Notes: generated by a model from the letters alone, not told the origin. 64,000 nt of DNA from Monoplex corrugatus (GCA_030674185.1 JAPXFY010000026.1:52025246-52089245), one strand, 5' to 3'; shown: positions 56,201 through 61,794, numbered from the stretch's first letter. A program made the numbers and translations.

Positions 56201-58918
56201 AACACAAAAAGAACATCAGTGAAGAAGATTAGGAAAAGACAAGGAACATTTTTAGGAGATTTTATGAGGCAAAAGAAATTCGAGCGCCTTGTCACAACAG
56301 GAAAGCTGGAGGAAAAAGAGCACCAGGTAGACCCAGGGAGAAAATATAGGACGGTTTTGCAGAGTGGATGAGGACAGACAGGGTAGTAAATGTAGCGACA
56401 AAAAAGAGATTTATATGGAAAGCCATGATCGTCAATGCCATGGGGCGAGGCACATGATGATGATGATGAAACAAAAATTGTCAAAAATTCAAGGAATCAA
56501 TTTTTTATATTAGCTGAAGTACTAAAACGGTCACAATTTTTTGTCATAGTTGGTAGGCTGTATATGCTGTTTGACTTTATTTTGTGCCATTGTTTAATGC
56601 ATCCATGAAAAATGAAATTACGATGTCAAGATATGTTTAGCTGGTCATGTGCATGGAGAATTACAATGAGAAATGCCTGTTTCAGAAATAAATTTCCTTT
56701 TTGATTTTATTAATTTTTGTATAAAAAAGATTTTGGGATGGCTTGACTGCCTTGTTTGTGTTTGTATACTTGATTTTTTTGATTTTTTTTACTTGGAGTG
56801 GATTTTCTATGGATCTTTGCTAGGAACAGCCTCAATGTTGCTGTGGGTAGAACCTCCAGACATCACAAGCACTTGTTGTTATGGTATTTGTTGTTTTAGC
56901 ATGTGTGGAGCTTTTAAAGGGAGGAGGTAAAATGTCCCTGTTGGAGTGTTAAAGTTTATAAGAACATTGAGAAATAAATGTTGGCAGACTTTTTCTTTTT
57001 ATAAGACAGGAGCAAAGTTGAACGCTTAAAAAAATCTTGCTTTATTTTGTTTTGAGGTTTTAGACAGGACTGTTTAACAGTAGCTGAGAATTTGAAATGT
57101 CGACTTTCAAGCTTTGGCATAGAGGGTATGTGCAGGCTTACAACATACAACATGATATTTTGTATTTCCAGTGTATGGCTTTTGGGATGTAACATATAGA
57201 TACCCCCTGTAGGGATGCCTGAGGCTCTATCAGTATGAATATTTCCCCACCTGGAAATTCTGTGCAAGAAATTACTTCTTTTCTGTTTGTTTCTGCCTTG
57301 TTCCCTTGCTTTCTGTCATTTCTTCCTATCTTTTTCTGCCTTGCTGGTCCATTCACCTGTACGTGTTTGATAAAGTCTCATATACTGTCTCTTAGGATTG
57401 ATAATTGGATACATGTATAGAGTGCATTTTTGGCTCCAGGGAATTGTGATATGCGGAAGCAATTTTAGGTAATTTAGGCCCGTTTTTATAGATATGTTTT
57501 TGTGTCTTTAGTTATGTTTAAATTTGCATTCAAGTATGTTTTTAAATCCCGTGTGATAAACTGGATGTAGTGGTCAATGCCAAGGGCATCTCTTTAGATT
57601 ATGTGCACAGATGCAATGATGTACATGTATACTTATTTTCTTTTCCCTTTTTTTCCCCTGTTGAAGTATTGTGTATGTTTTGAAGGGGTTATAGTCTTGA
57701 TATGGCTCTGCGCAATTGGCTCGGCTTTAAACAGACATAACAATAACAAGAACAACAGCACAGAGGTAGAGCTCCTTCAGTCCAGTCTGATTGCATAATT
57801 TCGAGTCTGGCGCAGGAAGACTTTGTTGGCATGAGTCAAGTCCATTAAATCTTTGACTCCTGAACCCTGTCCACCAGCATCCTGCATTGTCAACCATGCT
57901 CCCAAAGCAAAAACTTAACCCTTTGACTCTCTCATTCTGTCCACCAGCTTCCTGCAGGAAGCTGGTGGGTAGGGTGAGGGAGTCAAAGGGTTTTTGCAGT
58001 TGGTGGACAGGATGCGGGGGTCAAAGGGTTAAGGTGTCAATGTGTTCCTGAGTATGTTCAGGAGTTGGGAAGGTAAAGCAGCAAGGGGAAAGAGTTGGAC
58101 CTATCCTCATGAAAGGACTGACCAGAGAGTAATCAGTCTCTACCACGTTACTCTTCCCTGTGGGGATGCCAGGGGCTCTTTCAGTTTACATAGTATCCCC
58201 ACCTGGAAATTCTGTGCTAGAAATTTCCTGTTTTCTGTCACTCTCTTTGTTTCTGCCTTGTTCCTTTGCTTTCTGTCATTTCTACCTATCATTTTCTGCC
58301 TTAATGGTCCATTCACCTGTATGTGTTTGATGAAGTCTTATGTACTTTTTCTTAGGATTGATAATTGGGTATATGTATTATGTGCATTTTTGCCTCTTGG
58401 GGGTGAGATATGTGGAAGCAGTTTTAGGTAACTTATGGCCGTTTTTATGTATGTTTTGGTGTCCTTAGGTATGCTTATATTTGTATTCAGGTGTGTTTCT
58501 TAAATCCCTCGTGTGATAAATTGGATGATGTGGTCAGTGCCAGGGGCATGTCCTTAGATTATGTGCATGAATGTATTGATATGTGTACTTAATATTCTTT
58601 TTTTTTTTTTTTTTCCTGTTTTGTATGTTTTGAAGCGGTTATAGCCATGATATGGCTGTACGCAGTTGGATGGCCTTTTAACAACAATAAGAATAACAAC
58701 AACAACAACAACAACCACATAACTCTCCTGTGACCTTTGGGTCATGGGACTGCCTTCACCTTTGTATTGTTTTTAGCCTAACACTGCTAGTACTTGTACA
58801 ACTTAATGTACCAAATTGCCATCATGAACACTCACATTTTTTCTGTTTTGTCTTTTTTTTGCAGAGAAATGCCACGTGCCCGATTTGTCGACAAGACATT
58901 AAGCCAGATGACAAGTGA
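25610..58918 (+). CDS. RING-H2 E3 ubiquitin ligase, RNF38/RNF44-like (8 coding exons)
   Basis: Predicted gene joining 25610-25685, 27682-28281, 29898-30103, 44356-44632, 46377-46465, 46877-46969, 54819-55064 and 58865-58918. All junctions are GT-AG, phases agree at every joint, and the total of 1,641 nt gives 546 aa plus stop. Residues 1-400 are disordered: an Asn/Gln-rich start, a Ser/Pro/Arg-rich middle and an acidic SSEDSDSESDSP patch near residue 200. Residues about 443-477 (DDYEALWELAEQLGEV ... LPTHKF) match the block preceding the RING in RNF38/RNF44. The RING-H2 spans 497-537: C497-x2-C500, C515, H517, H520, C523, C534-x2-C537, with spacings of 14 and 10. A RING-H2 recruits E2 enzymes for substrate ubiquitination; the substrate here is unknown. 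No membrane segment is seen. A phase-0 exon could have been missed in introns 3 or 6. Confidence 0.88.
25757..25812. repeat. (GT)n microsatellite in intron 1
   Basis: GT repeats with GTGC interruptions. Confidence 0.95.
26078..27130 (-). mobile_element. Internally deleted piggyBac-type transposon
   Basis: Direct TTAA repeats flank it at 26,074-26,077 and 27,131-27,134. The inverted ends CTCACTCGGTACG (left) and CTCACTTGGTACG (right, reverse complement) match at 12 of 13 bases. A subterminal CCGCTATAGCGTTC appears twice at 27,057-27,117. The remaining coding part is an acidic N-terminal segment (26,563-26,892), followed by a possible C-terminal scrap on the minus strand (26,382-26,480). At 1,053 bp it lacks the catalytic core and would need a transposase in trans. 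It lies inside intron 1 of the RING-H2 gene. Confidence 0.88.
26563..26892 (-). pseudogene. piggyBac transposase N-terminal remnant
   Basis: The 109-aa frame begins MANLHSCRKWRHRRVR, then RRFTAAEVIEVLQTEG and an acidic EEYDEDNDESVSSDG run. Acidic, disordered N-termini of this pattern are usual before the DDBD/DDE core of PGBD-like proteins. No DDE Asp motif or C-terminal Cys-rich domain follows. The call leans on its position inside a TTAA/inverted-end element. Confidence 0.65.
27682..28281 (+). CDS. RING-H2 gene coding exon 2
   Basis: The acceptor TTTTTGTGTAG is at 27,681 and the donor CCAAG|GTGAGG at 28,282. It encodes 200 residues of Ser/Pro/Arg-rich, presumably disordered protein with RLSFNDYCPLRGIGRLDSRS and the acidic SSEDSDSESDSP patch. 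The phase is 1 on both sides. Confidence 0.88.
28655..29218 (+). repeat. SINE-like dispersed repeat in intron 2
   Basis: Runs from AATAGTATCCCAATCTTCTG through CTGGTCCATTCACCTGTATG to TTATAGCCCTGATATGGCTC and the GGGCTTTAAACAAAAATAAC tail. Confidence 0.85.
29225..29355 (+). repeat. Short fragment of the same dispersed repeat
   Basis: Has GATAAAGTGGTCAGAATGGC, then AGGGGCATATCGTTTGAGAT, and ends GTTGGCTGGCCTTTAAACAC. This is the last third of the family with an internal deletion, placed in tandem behind the longer copy. Confidence 0.65.
29395..29897 (+). repeat. Tandem array of exon-3 splice-acceptor copies in intron 2
   Basis: About eight degenerate units, 40-110 bp apart, each contain TGTTTATGTTG ... 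CAGCCAATGGTAATCA (29,396; 29,451; 29,528; 29,587; 29,639; 29,708; 29,753; 29,819) separated by AATAATAATA filler. The ninth member, at 29,884-29,914, is the genuine acceptor and first codons of exon 3 (TGTTGCAGCAGCCAATGGTA). The array therefore looks like amplified copies of the intron-exon junction. Confidence 0.8.
29898..30103 (+). CDS. RING-H2 gene coding exon 3
   Basis: The acceptor is TTGCAGCAG, a NAGNAG, so the exon may start at 29,898 or 29,901 with one residue of difference and no frame change. The donor is TTCT|GTGAGT at 30,104. It encodes a helical, Met/Glu/Arg-rich segment (ARELLQSEMDLMMQRDEEMA) followed by DDDEPPPLSPPPPLSMFSS. It enters in phase 1 and leaves in phase 0. Confidence 0.88.
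30122..30244. mobile_element. TTAA fold-back MITE, copy 3 (asymmetric)
   Basis: Begins 18 bp after the exon 3 donor. It has one outer left arm, then an inner palindrome TTAACCCTATGATTCCCTCA ... GAGGGAATCAAAGGGTTAA with CAGCTTCTTGCAGGAAGCTG at the centre. The right outer arm is absent. Confidence 0.85.
30245..30990. other. Intronic DNA without recognised feature
   Basis: Contains a short (CA)n at 30,430-30,460. No coding or mobile signature was recognised. Confidence 0.5.
30996..31016 (+). repeat. Left terminal inverted repeat of the 5.6-kb transposon
   Basis: TGGGCCGATGTCAAAAGGTG then C, flanked on the outside by CTATA. It is paired with 36,560-36,580. Confidence 0.7.
31691..35400 (+). pseudogene. 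Three-exon DDE-like transposase gene, broken
   Basis: Exons 31691-31709 (MERRRE), 32618-32831 and 33910 to about 35400 join in phase over GT-AG introns. The N-terminus is strongly basic with RCAEYKQRLKKDPDKYDMYL followed by KKQKALAQSWRARR, then Lys/Arg-rich coiled coil. Near 34,210 the frame slips (the first frame stops at 34,307; the second continues through EEPFQERDKQSLTKLAAIKE). The core has paired cysteines (CEKCENP, CVDRKCDACG), a coiled segment, and SDFAENYTCKFQNEVQSSHW then IHPCVLQYKC and FISDDLRQD, typical of a DDE-like RNase-H-fold protein of uncharacterised metazoan type. The catalytic region after HLKEI appears deleted. A second shift near 35,310 exposes a plausible C-terminus, TWPVKPDESWEPAELF. 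Alternative reading: a domesticated cellular gene, made less likely by the two frame breaks. Confidence 0.6.
32955..33770 (-). pseudogene. RTE-like LINE fragment inside the transposase intron
   Basis: On the minus strand, SVLLYGCECWT and then LRKLEVTKMWFLRRIFHIRT, RERQLKFLGHIIRKKSLQKL and GKKARGRQRTTYISSL form the thumb and C-terminal domain typical of RTE-like ORF2. The catalytic part is absent and stops break the upstream end. It lies in intron 2 of the broken transposase gene. Confidence 0.75.
35565..35905 (-). repeat. tRNA-derived SINE family 2, minus-strand copy
   Basis: The reverse complement starts TGTAGTGGTTAGCACCACGG with B box GGGTTCAAATCCCC, then GTAGTAAGCGTAGAGTACAG and the GGAACTCCATGGCATCATAG tail. 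It matches 24,640-25,000 over its length. It is inserted in the 3' part of the 5.6-kb transposon. Confidence 0.85.
36020..36070 (+). repeat. Right subterminal motifs of the 5.6-kb transposon
   Basis: Two copies of TGTCACAAGAGACA about 30 bp apart, each itself an imperfect palindrome (TGTC...GACA). A third copy is at about 36,389-36,402. Confidence 0.7.
36560..36580 (-). repeat. Right terminal inverted repeat of the 5.6-kb transposon
   Basis: The reverse complement reads TGGGCCAATGTCAAAAGGTG then C; TATGC follows outside. Confidence 0.7.
36581..37035. other. Unassigned intronic DNA
   Basis: Short frames only. No domain or repeat was recognised. Confidence 0.4.
37036..37310. repeat. Triplicated (CT)n blocks with AATAAATAAATG links
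   Basis: Three (CT)n tracts (37,044-37,062; 37,157-37,189; 37,266-37,284) are each linked by similar AATAAATAAAT and AAGTCATTGT segments, so the whole block looks like a ~115-bp tandem duplication. Confidence 0.75.
37311..40250. other. Intron 3 DNA without confident feature
   Basis: Nothing firm is seen. At 39,387 an ATGGCGGCCTTCGAAGCGAT opens a 35-codon frame to 39,494 with no adjacent donor site; it is too short to call. Confidence 0.4.
40260..41660 (-). pseudogene. RTE LINE reverse transcriptase and C-terminal domain
   Basis: The 466-aa frame holds CNNYRTIALISHASKILL, FIDYSKAFDSVIHQSL, GVRQGCILSPHLFSIYTEHI and NLRYADDTGLLADN (catalytic YADD intact), then CLVWPVMLYGCEAWTMKKED, RRRKLKYVGHAIRNERTDL and VEGKRNRGRPP. 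The motif order matches RTE-type ORF2. The RT core is intact across this frame, but the ORF cannot be translated as one unit with its endonuclease. Confidence 0.85.
41543..42244 (-). pseudogene. RTE LINE linker and start of RT
   Basis: The 233-aa frame has a Lys/Glu-rich linker (SQEVIDLAEKKSQARKQGER), a GTSLFGKP block and LSEVESAIKDLKCRKSPGLD then NIPGELLKHSG, the entry motif of RTE-like reverse transcriptases. The RT continues in another frame after about 41,620 (QWPTDWK to VTKSGNVKDCNNYRTIAL). Confidence 0.8.
42241..42948 (-). pseudogene. RTE LINE endonuclease, C-terminal half
   Basis: From about residue 70 of this frame: CIVMGDFSARVGEG (the GD-N/S metal-site block), GGCTWVSPGDRCRGRIDCIV, then GADCDTDHILVTTKL (the catalytic Asp-His pair, normally SDH, here TDH). 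The first 60 residues do not resemble an endonuclease, so the 5' end is truncated near 42,800. The last codons run into the next frame at 42,242. Confidence 0.75.
43185..43480. repeat. Degenerate ~170-bp tandem duplication
   Basis: Two segments share TTTGATTCACATGCAAA, TTTCA(A)GGA..TCCATCA and TTTTAA(G/T)TTGG(C/T)C in the same order. They are strongly diverged. Confidence 0.5.
43790..44066 (+). pseudogene. RTE LINE ORF2 C-terminal end with (GAT)n tail
   Basis: The plus-strand frame reads LRKTRQATYVGHFMRKG-like sequence, then DLEHLVTTGKLEGKRAPGRP, DGLAEWLGMRRV and GWKSMVANAMRQAHDDDD. The last Asp run encodes the (GAT)n 3' tail. Strong similarity to the copies at 55,333-55,640 and 56,200-56,465 shows one family with several 5'-truncated members. 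Confidence 0.85.
44067..44106 (+). repeat. 3' tail of the SINE-like dispersed repeat, split by a MITE
   Basis: GTAGCCCTGATATGGCCCTA then TGCAGTCGGCTGGGCTTTAA. The rest of the tail (ACGACAATAACAATAACAAC) resumes at 44,295 on the far side of a fold-back element. Confidence 0.8.
44107..44294. mobile_element. TTAA fold-back MITE, copy 4 (full nested form)
   Basis: The outer arms (about 65 bp, TTAATCCTTTGACTCCAGCA on the left; reverse complement of CAGGAGTCAAAGGGTTAA on the right) enclose an inner palindrome with its own TTAACCCTTTGATTCCC ends. It sits exactly at the TTAA of the dispersed repeat's GGGCTTTAAAC tail, giving a third filled-site comparison. Confidence 0.9.
44356..44632 (+). CDS. RING-H2 gene coding exon 4
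   Basis: Two acceptors lie 6 bp apart (TGTTGCAG at 44,355 and TTGCAG at 44,361), so an LQ dipeptide may be optional; the frame is unchanged. The donor is GAAG|GTGAGG at 44,633. It encodes RRHYPS-type Arg/Gly/Pro-rich sequence and RAMRLLMGVDPPRGIAG. It enters in phase 0 and leaves in phase 1. Confidence 0.85.
44640..45700. other. Intron 4 proximal DNA, nothing firm
   Basis: A lone TTAACCCCTTGACTGCTGCC at about 44,873 resembles one end of another TTAA-type MITE; no matching second end was found. No coding signal. Confidence 0.4.
45703..46150 (+). repeat. Imperfect tandem duplication in intron 4
   Basis: The segment AAGTGGAGGTGGTGTGGTCA ... GAATATGTTGATAGAAATGT (45,706 on) repeats at 45,965 as AAGGTGGAGGTGGTGTGGTC ... 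AATATGTTGACAGAAATGTG, each followed by a (GT)n tract. The first copy has about 60 bp extra in its middle. Confidence 0.85.
46190..46340. mobile_element. TTAA-type fold-back MITE, copy 5 (decayed)
   Basis: Inner stem TTTTCCTGCAGGAAGCTGGC then GATAGGGTGAGGGAATCAAA and the right outer arm GTTTTGCTAGCGTGACTAAT. Both terminal TTAA sites have decayed. Confidence 0.7.
46377..46465 (+). CDS. RING-H2 gene coding exon 5
   Basis: The acceptor AATGTTGCAG is at 46,376 and the donor ATGATG|GTGAGT at 46,466. It encodes VLDTPTDEYDPDERLLAGGL then DPPDDFLSMM, an acidic segment. It enters in phase 1 and leaves in phase 0. Confidence 0.85.
46533..46601. repeat. (CA)n microsatellite in intron 5
   Basis: About 34 uninterrupted CA dinucleotides. 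Confidence 0.98.
46634..46739. mobile_element. TTAA fold-back MITE, copy 6 (right half)
   Basis: Only the inner right arm (AGGAAGCTGGTGGATAGGGT ... AAGGGTTAA) and the outer right arm (GGTGGACAGGGTGTGGGAGT ... GGGTTAA) are present. Confidence 0.8.
46877..46969 (+). CDS. RING-H2 gene coding exon 6
   Basis: The acceptor TTTTGATGGCAG is at 46,876 and the donor TATGAG|GTGATT at 46,970. It encodes NDPSLMLLMLLRAPETLYQN then EAGVDLDDYE, a hydrophobic helix followed by the acidic lead-in to the conserved YEALxxLAExLG block. Phase 0 on both sides. Confidence 0.85.
47164..47257. repeat. (TA)n microsatellite
   Basis: Long TATATA runs with AT inversions (TATTATATA, ATAATATA), which could extrude as cruciforms. 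Confidence 0.97.
47258..49840. other. Intron 6 DNA, mostly featureless
   Basis: Includes a 35-bp direct duplication GATGTCACACAGTGATACAT at 48,025-48,094 and a short (CA)n at 48,445-48,468. No gene recognised. Confidence 0.5.
51411..52801 (+). CDS. Candidate two-exon small gene inside intron 6, unknown function
   Basis: Exon A 51411-51513 starts MADTSDNRSGEHMDVEVYVN and ends AGAGG|GTAAGTG, a near-consensus donor. Exon B 52686-52801 follows a CTATTTTTCTCACAG acceptor and encodes DDLFMRMKERFLKTGRGRRP then SLLDNFDSNDDELRLNMF and a TAA. Phase 1 matches, giving a 73-aa acidic-basic-acidic protein with no recognised domain. The start lies in CpG-containing DNA (51,030-51,430) unlike the AT-rich surroundings, which would suit a promoter. 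Neither exon can be spliced in frame into the RING-H2 protein without ending it, so it would be an independent transcript. Chance is possible. Confidence 0.4.
52016..52205. repeat. (ATT)n-rich trinucleotide tract
   Basis: Interrupted TTATTATTATTATCATTATT repeats. Confidence 0.9.
52810..54250. other. AT-rich intron DNA, nothing recognised
   Basis: Only short frames. No repeat or domain signature that I can name. Confidence 0.5.
54255..54748 (+). repeat. SINE-like dispersed repeat, near full copy in intron 6
   Basis: Begins CCCGTGGGGATGCTGGGGAC, continues ATATAGTATCCCCACCTTCT (the inverted partner of the GTGGGGAT start), CATTCACTTGTGTGTGTTCA and ends TGGCTGGGCTTTAAACAACA. It lies about 70 bp before exon 7. 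Confidence 0.88.
54819..55064 (+). CDS. RING-H2 gene coding exon 7 (most of RING)
   Basis: The acceptor TAATTATCTCCAG is at 54,818 and the donor CTACGG|GTGAGT at 55,065. It encodes ALWELAEQLGEVRRRGITEE then EIGRLPTHKF and the RING up to CKHDFHKDCIDEWLR, i.e. six of the eight metal ligands. Phase 0 on both sides. Confidence 0.93.
55333..55935 (-). pseudogene. RTE LINE 3' end, left arm of inverted pair
   Basis: On the minus strand, KNIRKTQATFIGHFMRKGEL, QHLVTTGKLDGKRTPGSP and KILDGLAEWLRTKRVEDV give the ORF2 C-terminus, ending in a (GAT)n tail at 55,345-55,360. Upstream minus-strand sequence reaches the thumb region. It is a head-to-head partner of 55,945-56,465. Confidence 0.85.
55945..56465 (+). 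pseudogene. RTE LINE 3' end, right arm of inverted pair
   Basis: Plus strand: IAEIWFLRILRVPWTAKKTK, KKIRKRQGTFLGDFMRQKKF and ERLVTTGKLEEKEHQ, then GCCATGGGGCGAGGCACATG and a (GAT)n tail. Same family and same 5' truncation zone as the left arm. Confidence 0.85.
57205..57752 (+). repeat. SINE-like dispersed repeat in intron 7, copy 1
   Basis: Starts CCCCTGTAGGGATGCCTGAG, has CTGGTCCATTCACCTGTACG and TGATAAACTGGATGTAGTGG, and ends GGCTCGGCTTTAAACAGACA. Confidence 0.87.
57845..58032. mobile_element. TTAA fold-back MITE, copy 7 (full nested form)
   Basis: Outer left arm CTTTGACTCCTGAACCCTGT, inner palindrome around CAGCTTCCTGCAGGAAGCTG, outer right arm GGTGGACAGGATGCGGGGGT ending GGGTTAA. The inner right TTAA is lost (GGGTTTTTGC). 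Confidence 0.87.
58062..58715 (+). repeat. SINE-like dispersed repeat in intron 7, longest copy
   Basis: Includes the 5' segment GTTGGGAAGGTAAAGCAGCA also seen at 1,003, the hairpin pair GTGGGGATGC / GTATCCCCAC, the middle and the 3' end TTATAGCCATGATATGGCTG followed by AACAACAACAACAACAACC. It ends about 150 bp before exon 8. Confidence 0.87.
58865..58918 (+). CDS. RING-H2 gene last coding exon
   Basis: The acceptor TCTTTTTTTTGCAG is at 58,864. It encodes RNATCPICRQDIKPDDK and TGA, supplying the final CPIC pair of zinc ligands at residues 534 and 537. Confidence 0.93.
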   Translation, partial: RNATCPICRQDIKPDDK

Positions 58919-59000
58919 ACTTTTCTTTATCTGTTCATTACATTTAGCGATCTAATGCATGACTTTCACGTCGGGGATGGGTGACAAATTATGTGTGTAG

Positions 59001-59070
59001 TTAACCCTTTGTCTTCCTCACCCTATCCACCAGCTTCCTGCAGGAAGGGTTGGAGAGTGAAAGGGGTTAA
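59001..59070. mobile_element. TTAA fold-back MITE, copy 8 (solo inner unit) in the 3' UTR
   Basis: TTAACCCTTTGTCTTCCTCA ... CAGCTTCCTGCAGGAAGG ... GAAAGGGGTTAA, 70 bp. It lies 83 bp after the stop codon of the RING-H2 gene. This is the simple, un-nested form. Confidence 0.85.
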
Positions 59071-59135
59071 ATTAGGGTAATACTAGAACTGGGAGTAAAC
59101 TTGAAGGTGGAACTGAAATAAAATGAGTTTTCAAT

Positions 59136-59137
<2 letters not shown>

Positions 59138-59187
<50 letters not shown>
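59138..59187. repeat. (GT)n microsatellite
   Basis: About 25 GT dinucleotides in the probable 3' UTR. Confidence 0.97.
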
Positions 59188-59429
59188 GGTTGTATGTTTT
59201 CAAGAACCTGATCTGTGATGACGAAAAACTGGTTTTGCCCCCTTAATCTGTAATCTGTATGTAGTGTGGCACAGAGTGTGTTGGTGTTTGGAGTGTTAGT
59301 CTTACCTGGTTCAGTTGGCTGTCTGTGACAAACATCAGCAGATTCAACCAGTCATACAGTAACTGGCTTTTACTGCGCAGGTTTGTGTTATTTTATCCTG
59401 TCAGTGTCTTGTTTCCTCTCATGCGATTT

Positions 59430-59550
59430 TTATGAAATATGTAAACTGTTCTGTTTTGACATCTTTTTGAAATATGTAATCTTTTTTTTTTTGTATGAAA
59501 TATGTAAACTGTCCTGTTTTGACATCTTTTTGAAATATGTAATCTTGTTT
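59430..59550. repeat. 67-bp direct duplication
   Basis: TATGAAATATGTAAACTGT(T/C)CTG ... GAAATATGTAATCTT occurs twice, starting near 59,430 and 59,497. Confidence 0.85.
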
Positions 59551-59652
59551 TATTTCGGTGTGTGAGAAAGAATTGTTACTGACTTGCTTTGACTTGAATT
59601 GTATGCAAAGCGTTTTCTGCTTTGTGGATGTCCCGTGTGTGTTAAGCTTGGC

Positions 59653-59659
59653 AATAAAA
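59653..59659 (+). terminator. Possible polyadenylation signal of the RING-H2 gene
   Basis: AATAAA (GGCAATAAAAACAAATTTC) about 735 bp after the stop codon. It is the first canonical hexamer I see in a plausible 3' UTR. Confidence 0.45.
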
Positions 59660-60090
59660 ACAAATTTCACATGTTAACTTCTGAGAAGTGTGGATACTAT
59701 CTGTTTTACTAACATGGTTATGGCTGTGTAGCAGATAGGCTAGCAGTGCTGCTTTGTGGTAGCATGAATTGTGGTACATTGCGTGTTTCTTAGCCATGGC
59801 GGTTTTTCAGGAGTTAAAAGCTCAGCAAAGACCCCACCCCTTAAGTTCTCAGACGACCAGCTTTCACAAGAGTGGAATGCTGAAGGATGGCACTGCGCTG
59901 CATCTTACTTTCGTTTTCACTTTGCCTAGCAGTGTATTATTTTGGACAGATTCGAGCCTAGCTATTCGTTGCCAATCAGCTCTCATGAGATAATGGTAAG
60001 TATACAATTTTAATCCCTCACCCCCCCAAACCAAACTTATTTGCTTTTGTCCACTCCTCGGCTGGGTATTTTGGAACTGCTGTCTTATGC
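59660..60090. other. Intergenic, nothing recognised
   Basis: One short frame opens at an ATGGCGG near 59,796, with no domain or splice partner. Confidence 0.4.
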
Positions 60091-60093
60091 TGA

Positions 60094-60340
60094 TTAACCC
60101 TTTGACTCCCACACCCTTCCCACCAGTATCCTGCATTGTCAGATATGCTAGCAAAGCAAAAACTTAACCCTTTGACACCCTGCTATGCTAGCAAAGACTT
60201 AACCCTTTGACGCCTTCAACCTACCCACCAAATTCATGCAGGAAGCTTTCAGTAGGGTGAGGGGGTCAAAGGGAAGCTGGCAGATAGGATGAGGGAGTCA
60301 AAGAGAAGCTGATGGATTGGATGAGGGAATCAAAGGATTG
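60094..60340. mobile_element. TTAA fold-back MITE, copy 9 (rearranged, several arms)
   Basis: TTAACCCTTTGACTCCCACA then a second and third TTAACCCTTTGAC start, and three successive right-arm copies (AGTAGGGTGAGGGGGTCAAA, GATAGGATGAGGGAGTCAAA, GATTGGATGAGGGAATCAAA). Confidence 0.85.
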
Positions 60341-60544
60341 ATTTTTCAAGGTAGCAGCCAGTAGTAAAAGTTGCGATGATTATTCTAGCCTTGTCACTGT
60401 GTCAACACATGGAGTTTGTGCAGGCTCATGGAAACTGACAGGTAAATGCTGGCAAATTTGGGTTTAGCACATATGGAACTGTTTGAGTGTGAGTGTGATG
60501 ATTTCCCCTTTCGTAAACTTGGTTTAAACAAGAACTTTTTGTCC

Positions 60545-61165
60545 AGAATACAGCAACAACTAAAACCATGCTATTGATACAATTCACAGACTTACATGCA
60601 TAATGAATAACAATTCACAGACTTCGTAATTGCATACAGCAACAACAACAACAATATCATATAATTGATCACAATTCACAGACTTCATAACCACACACAA
60701 CACTATATGAGACAACTGATCACAATTCAGACTTCATAATAACACACTACAACTATATGAGATAATTGATTACAATTCACAGACTTGATAGTAACACTAC
60801 AAAAAGCATATCATATAATTGATCACAATTCACAGACTTAATAGTAACACCACAGACTTCATAATCACATACCACAGCAATCATATATAATTGATCATAA
60901 TTCAGACTTCATAATCACACACAATAACATTTCATATAATTGATCACAATTCACAGACATCATGATCACATAACATCCATATCATTTAATTGGTCACATG
61001 TCACAGACTTCATAATCACACATAACAACAACCATATGATCACAACTCAACAGACTTTAATATCACATACAGCAATCACCAAGTCATATTATAAATCACA
61101 ATTCAGACTTTGTATTCACATACAATGAGTAAATCGTATAATAGATTTCAGTTCACAGACTTAAT
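60545..61165. repeat. Degenerate ~45-bp minisatellite
   Basis: Units of the form AATTGATCACAATTCACAGA then CTTCATAATCACACA. They vary in length. The array resumes at about 61,795 after a dispersed repeat. Confidence 0.85.
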
Positions 61166-61269
61166 ATTATGAGCATTTGTATGTATGTATTCTGCATCAA
61201 TGGGTCAGACATTGGGGGACACGCCTGCATCTGTGTTAGCAGCCCACGCTGCTGTCTTGACCACCTCAC

Positions 61270-61785
61270 ACGCCCCCTGTGGGATACTGGGGGCTCTTTC
61301 AGTATAAATAGTATCCCCACTTTCTGGAAATTCTGTGCTAGAAATTTCCTCTTTTCTGTCACTCTCTTTGTTTCTTCCTCCTTTGCTTTCTGTCATTTCT
61401 TCCTGTCATTTTCTGCCTTGCTGGTCCATTCACCTGTACATAAACATTTTTTTTTTTTTGACATACTTTCTCTTAGGATTGATGATTTGGTACATGTATT
61501 AAGTGCATTTTTGACTTTAGGGAAATAGATATGCGGAAGCAATTCTAGGTAATTTAGGTCCATTTTAGTGTCCTTGATTATGTTTAAATTTGTATTCAGG
61601 TATGTTTTTTGTAATTCCCCGTGTGATGAATTATATGGAATGGTCAGTGTCAGGGGCATCCCATAGATATGTGCTCGAATGCATTGATATGTGTACTTAA
61701 TTTTCTTTTCTTTTCTTTTTTCCTGTTGAAAGTTTGTGTGTTTTGAAGCGGTTATAGCCCTGATATGGCTCTACAGAGTCGTTAC
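61270..61785 (+). repeat. SINE-like dispersed repeat splitting the minisatellite
   Basis: Starts CCCCTGTGGGATACTGGGGG, has TATAAATAGTATCCCCAC and CTGGTCCATTCACCTGTACA, and ends TTATAGCCCTGATATGGCTC. It is flanked on both sides by the ~45-bp minisatellite. Confidence 0.87.
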
Positions 61786-61794
61786 TGTCAATGT

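Noticed and set aside
59796..59993. 66-codon frame opening with ATGGCGG after the RING-H2 gene
   Set aside because: No codon bias, no domain and no splice signals; probably chance.
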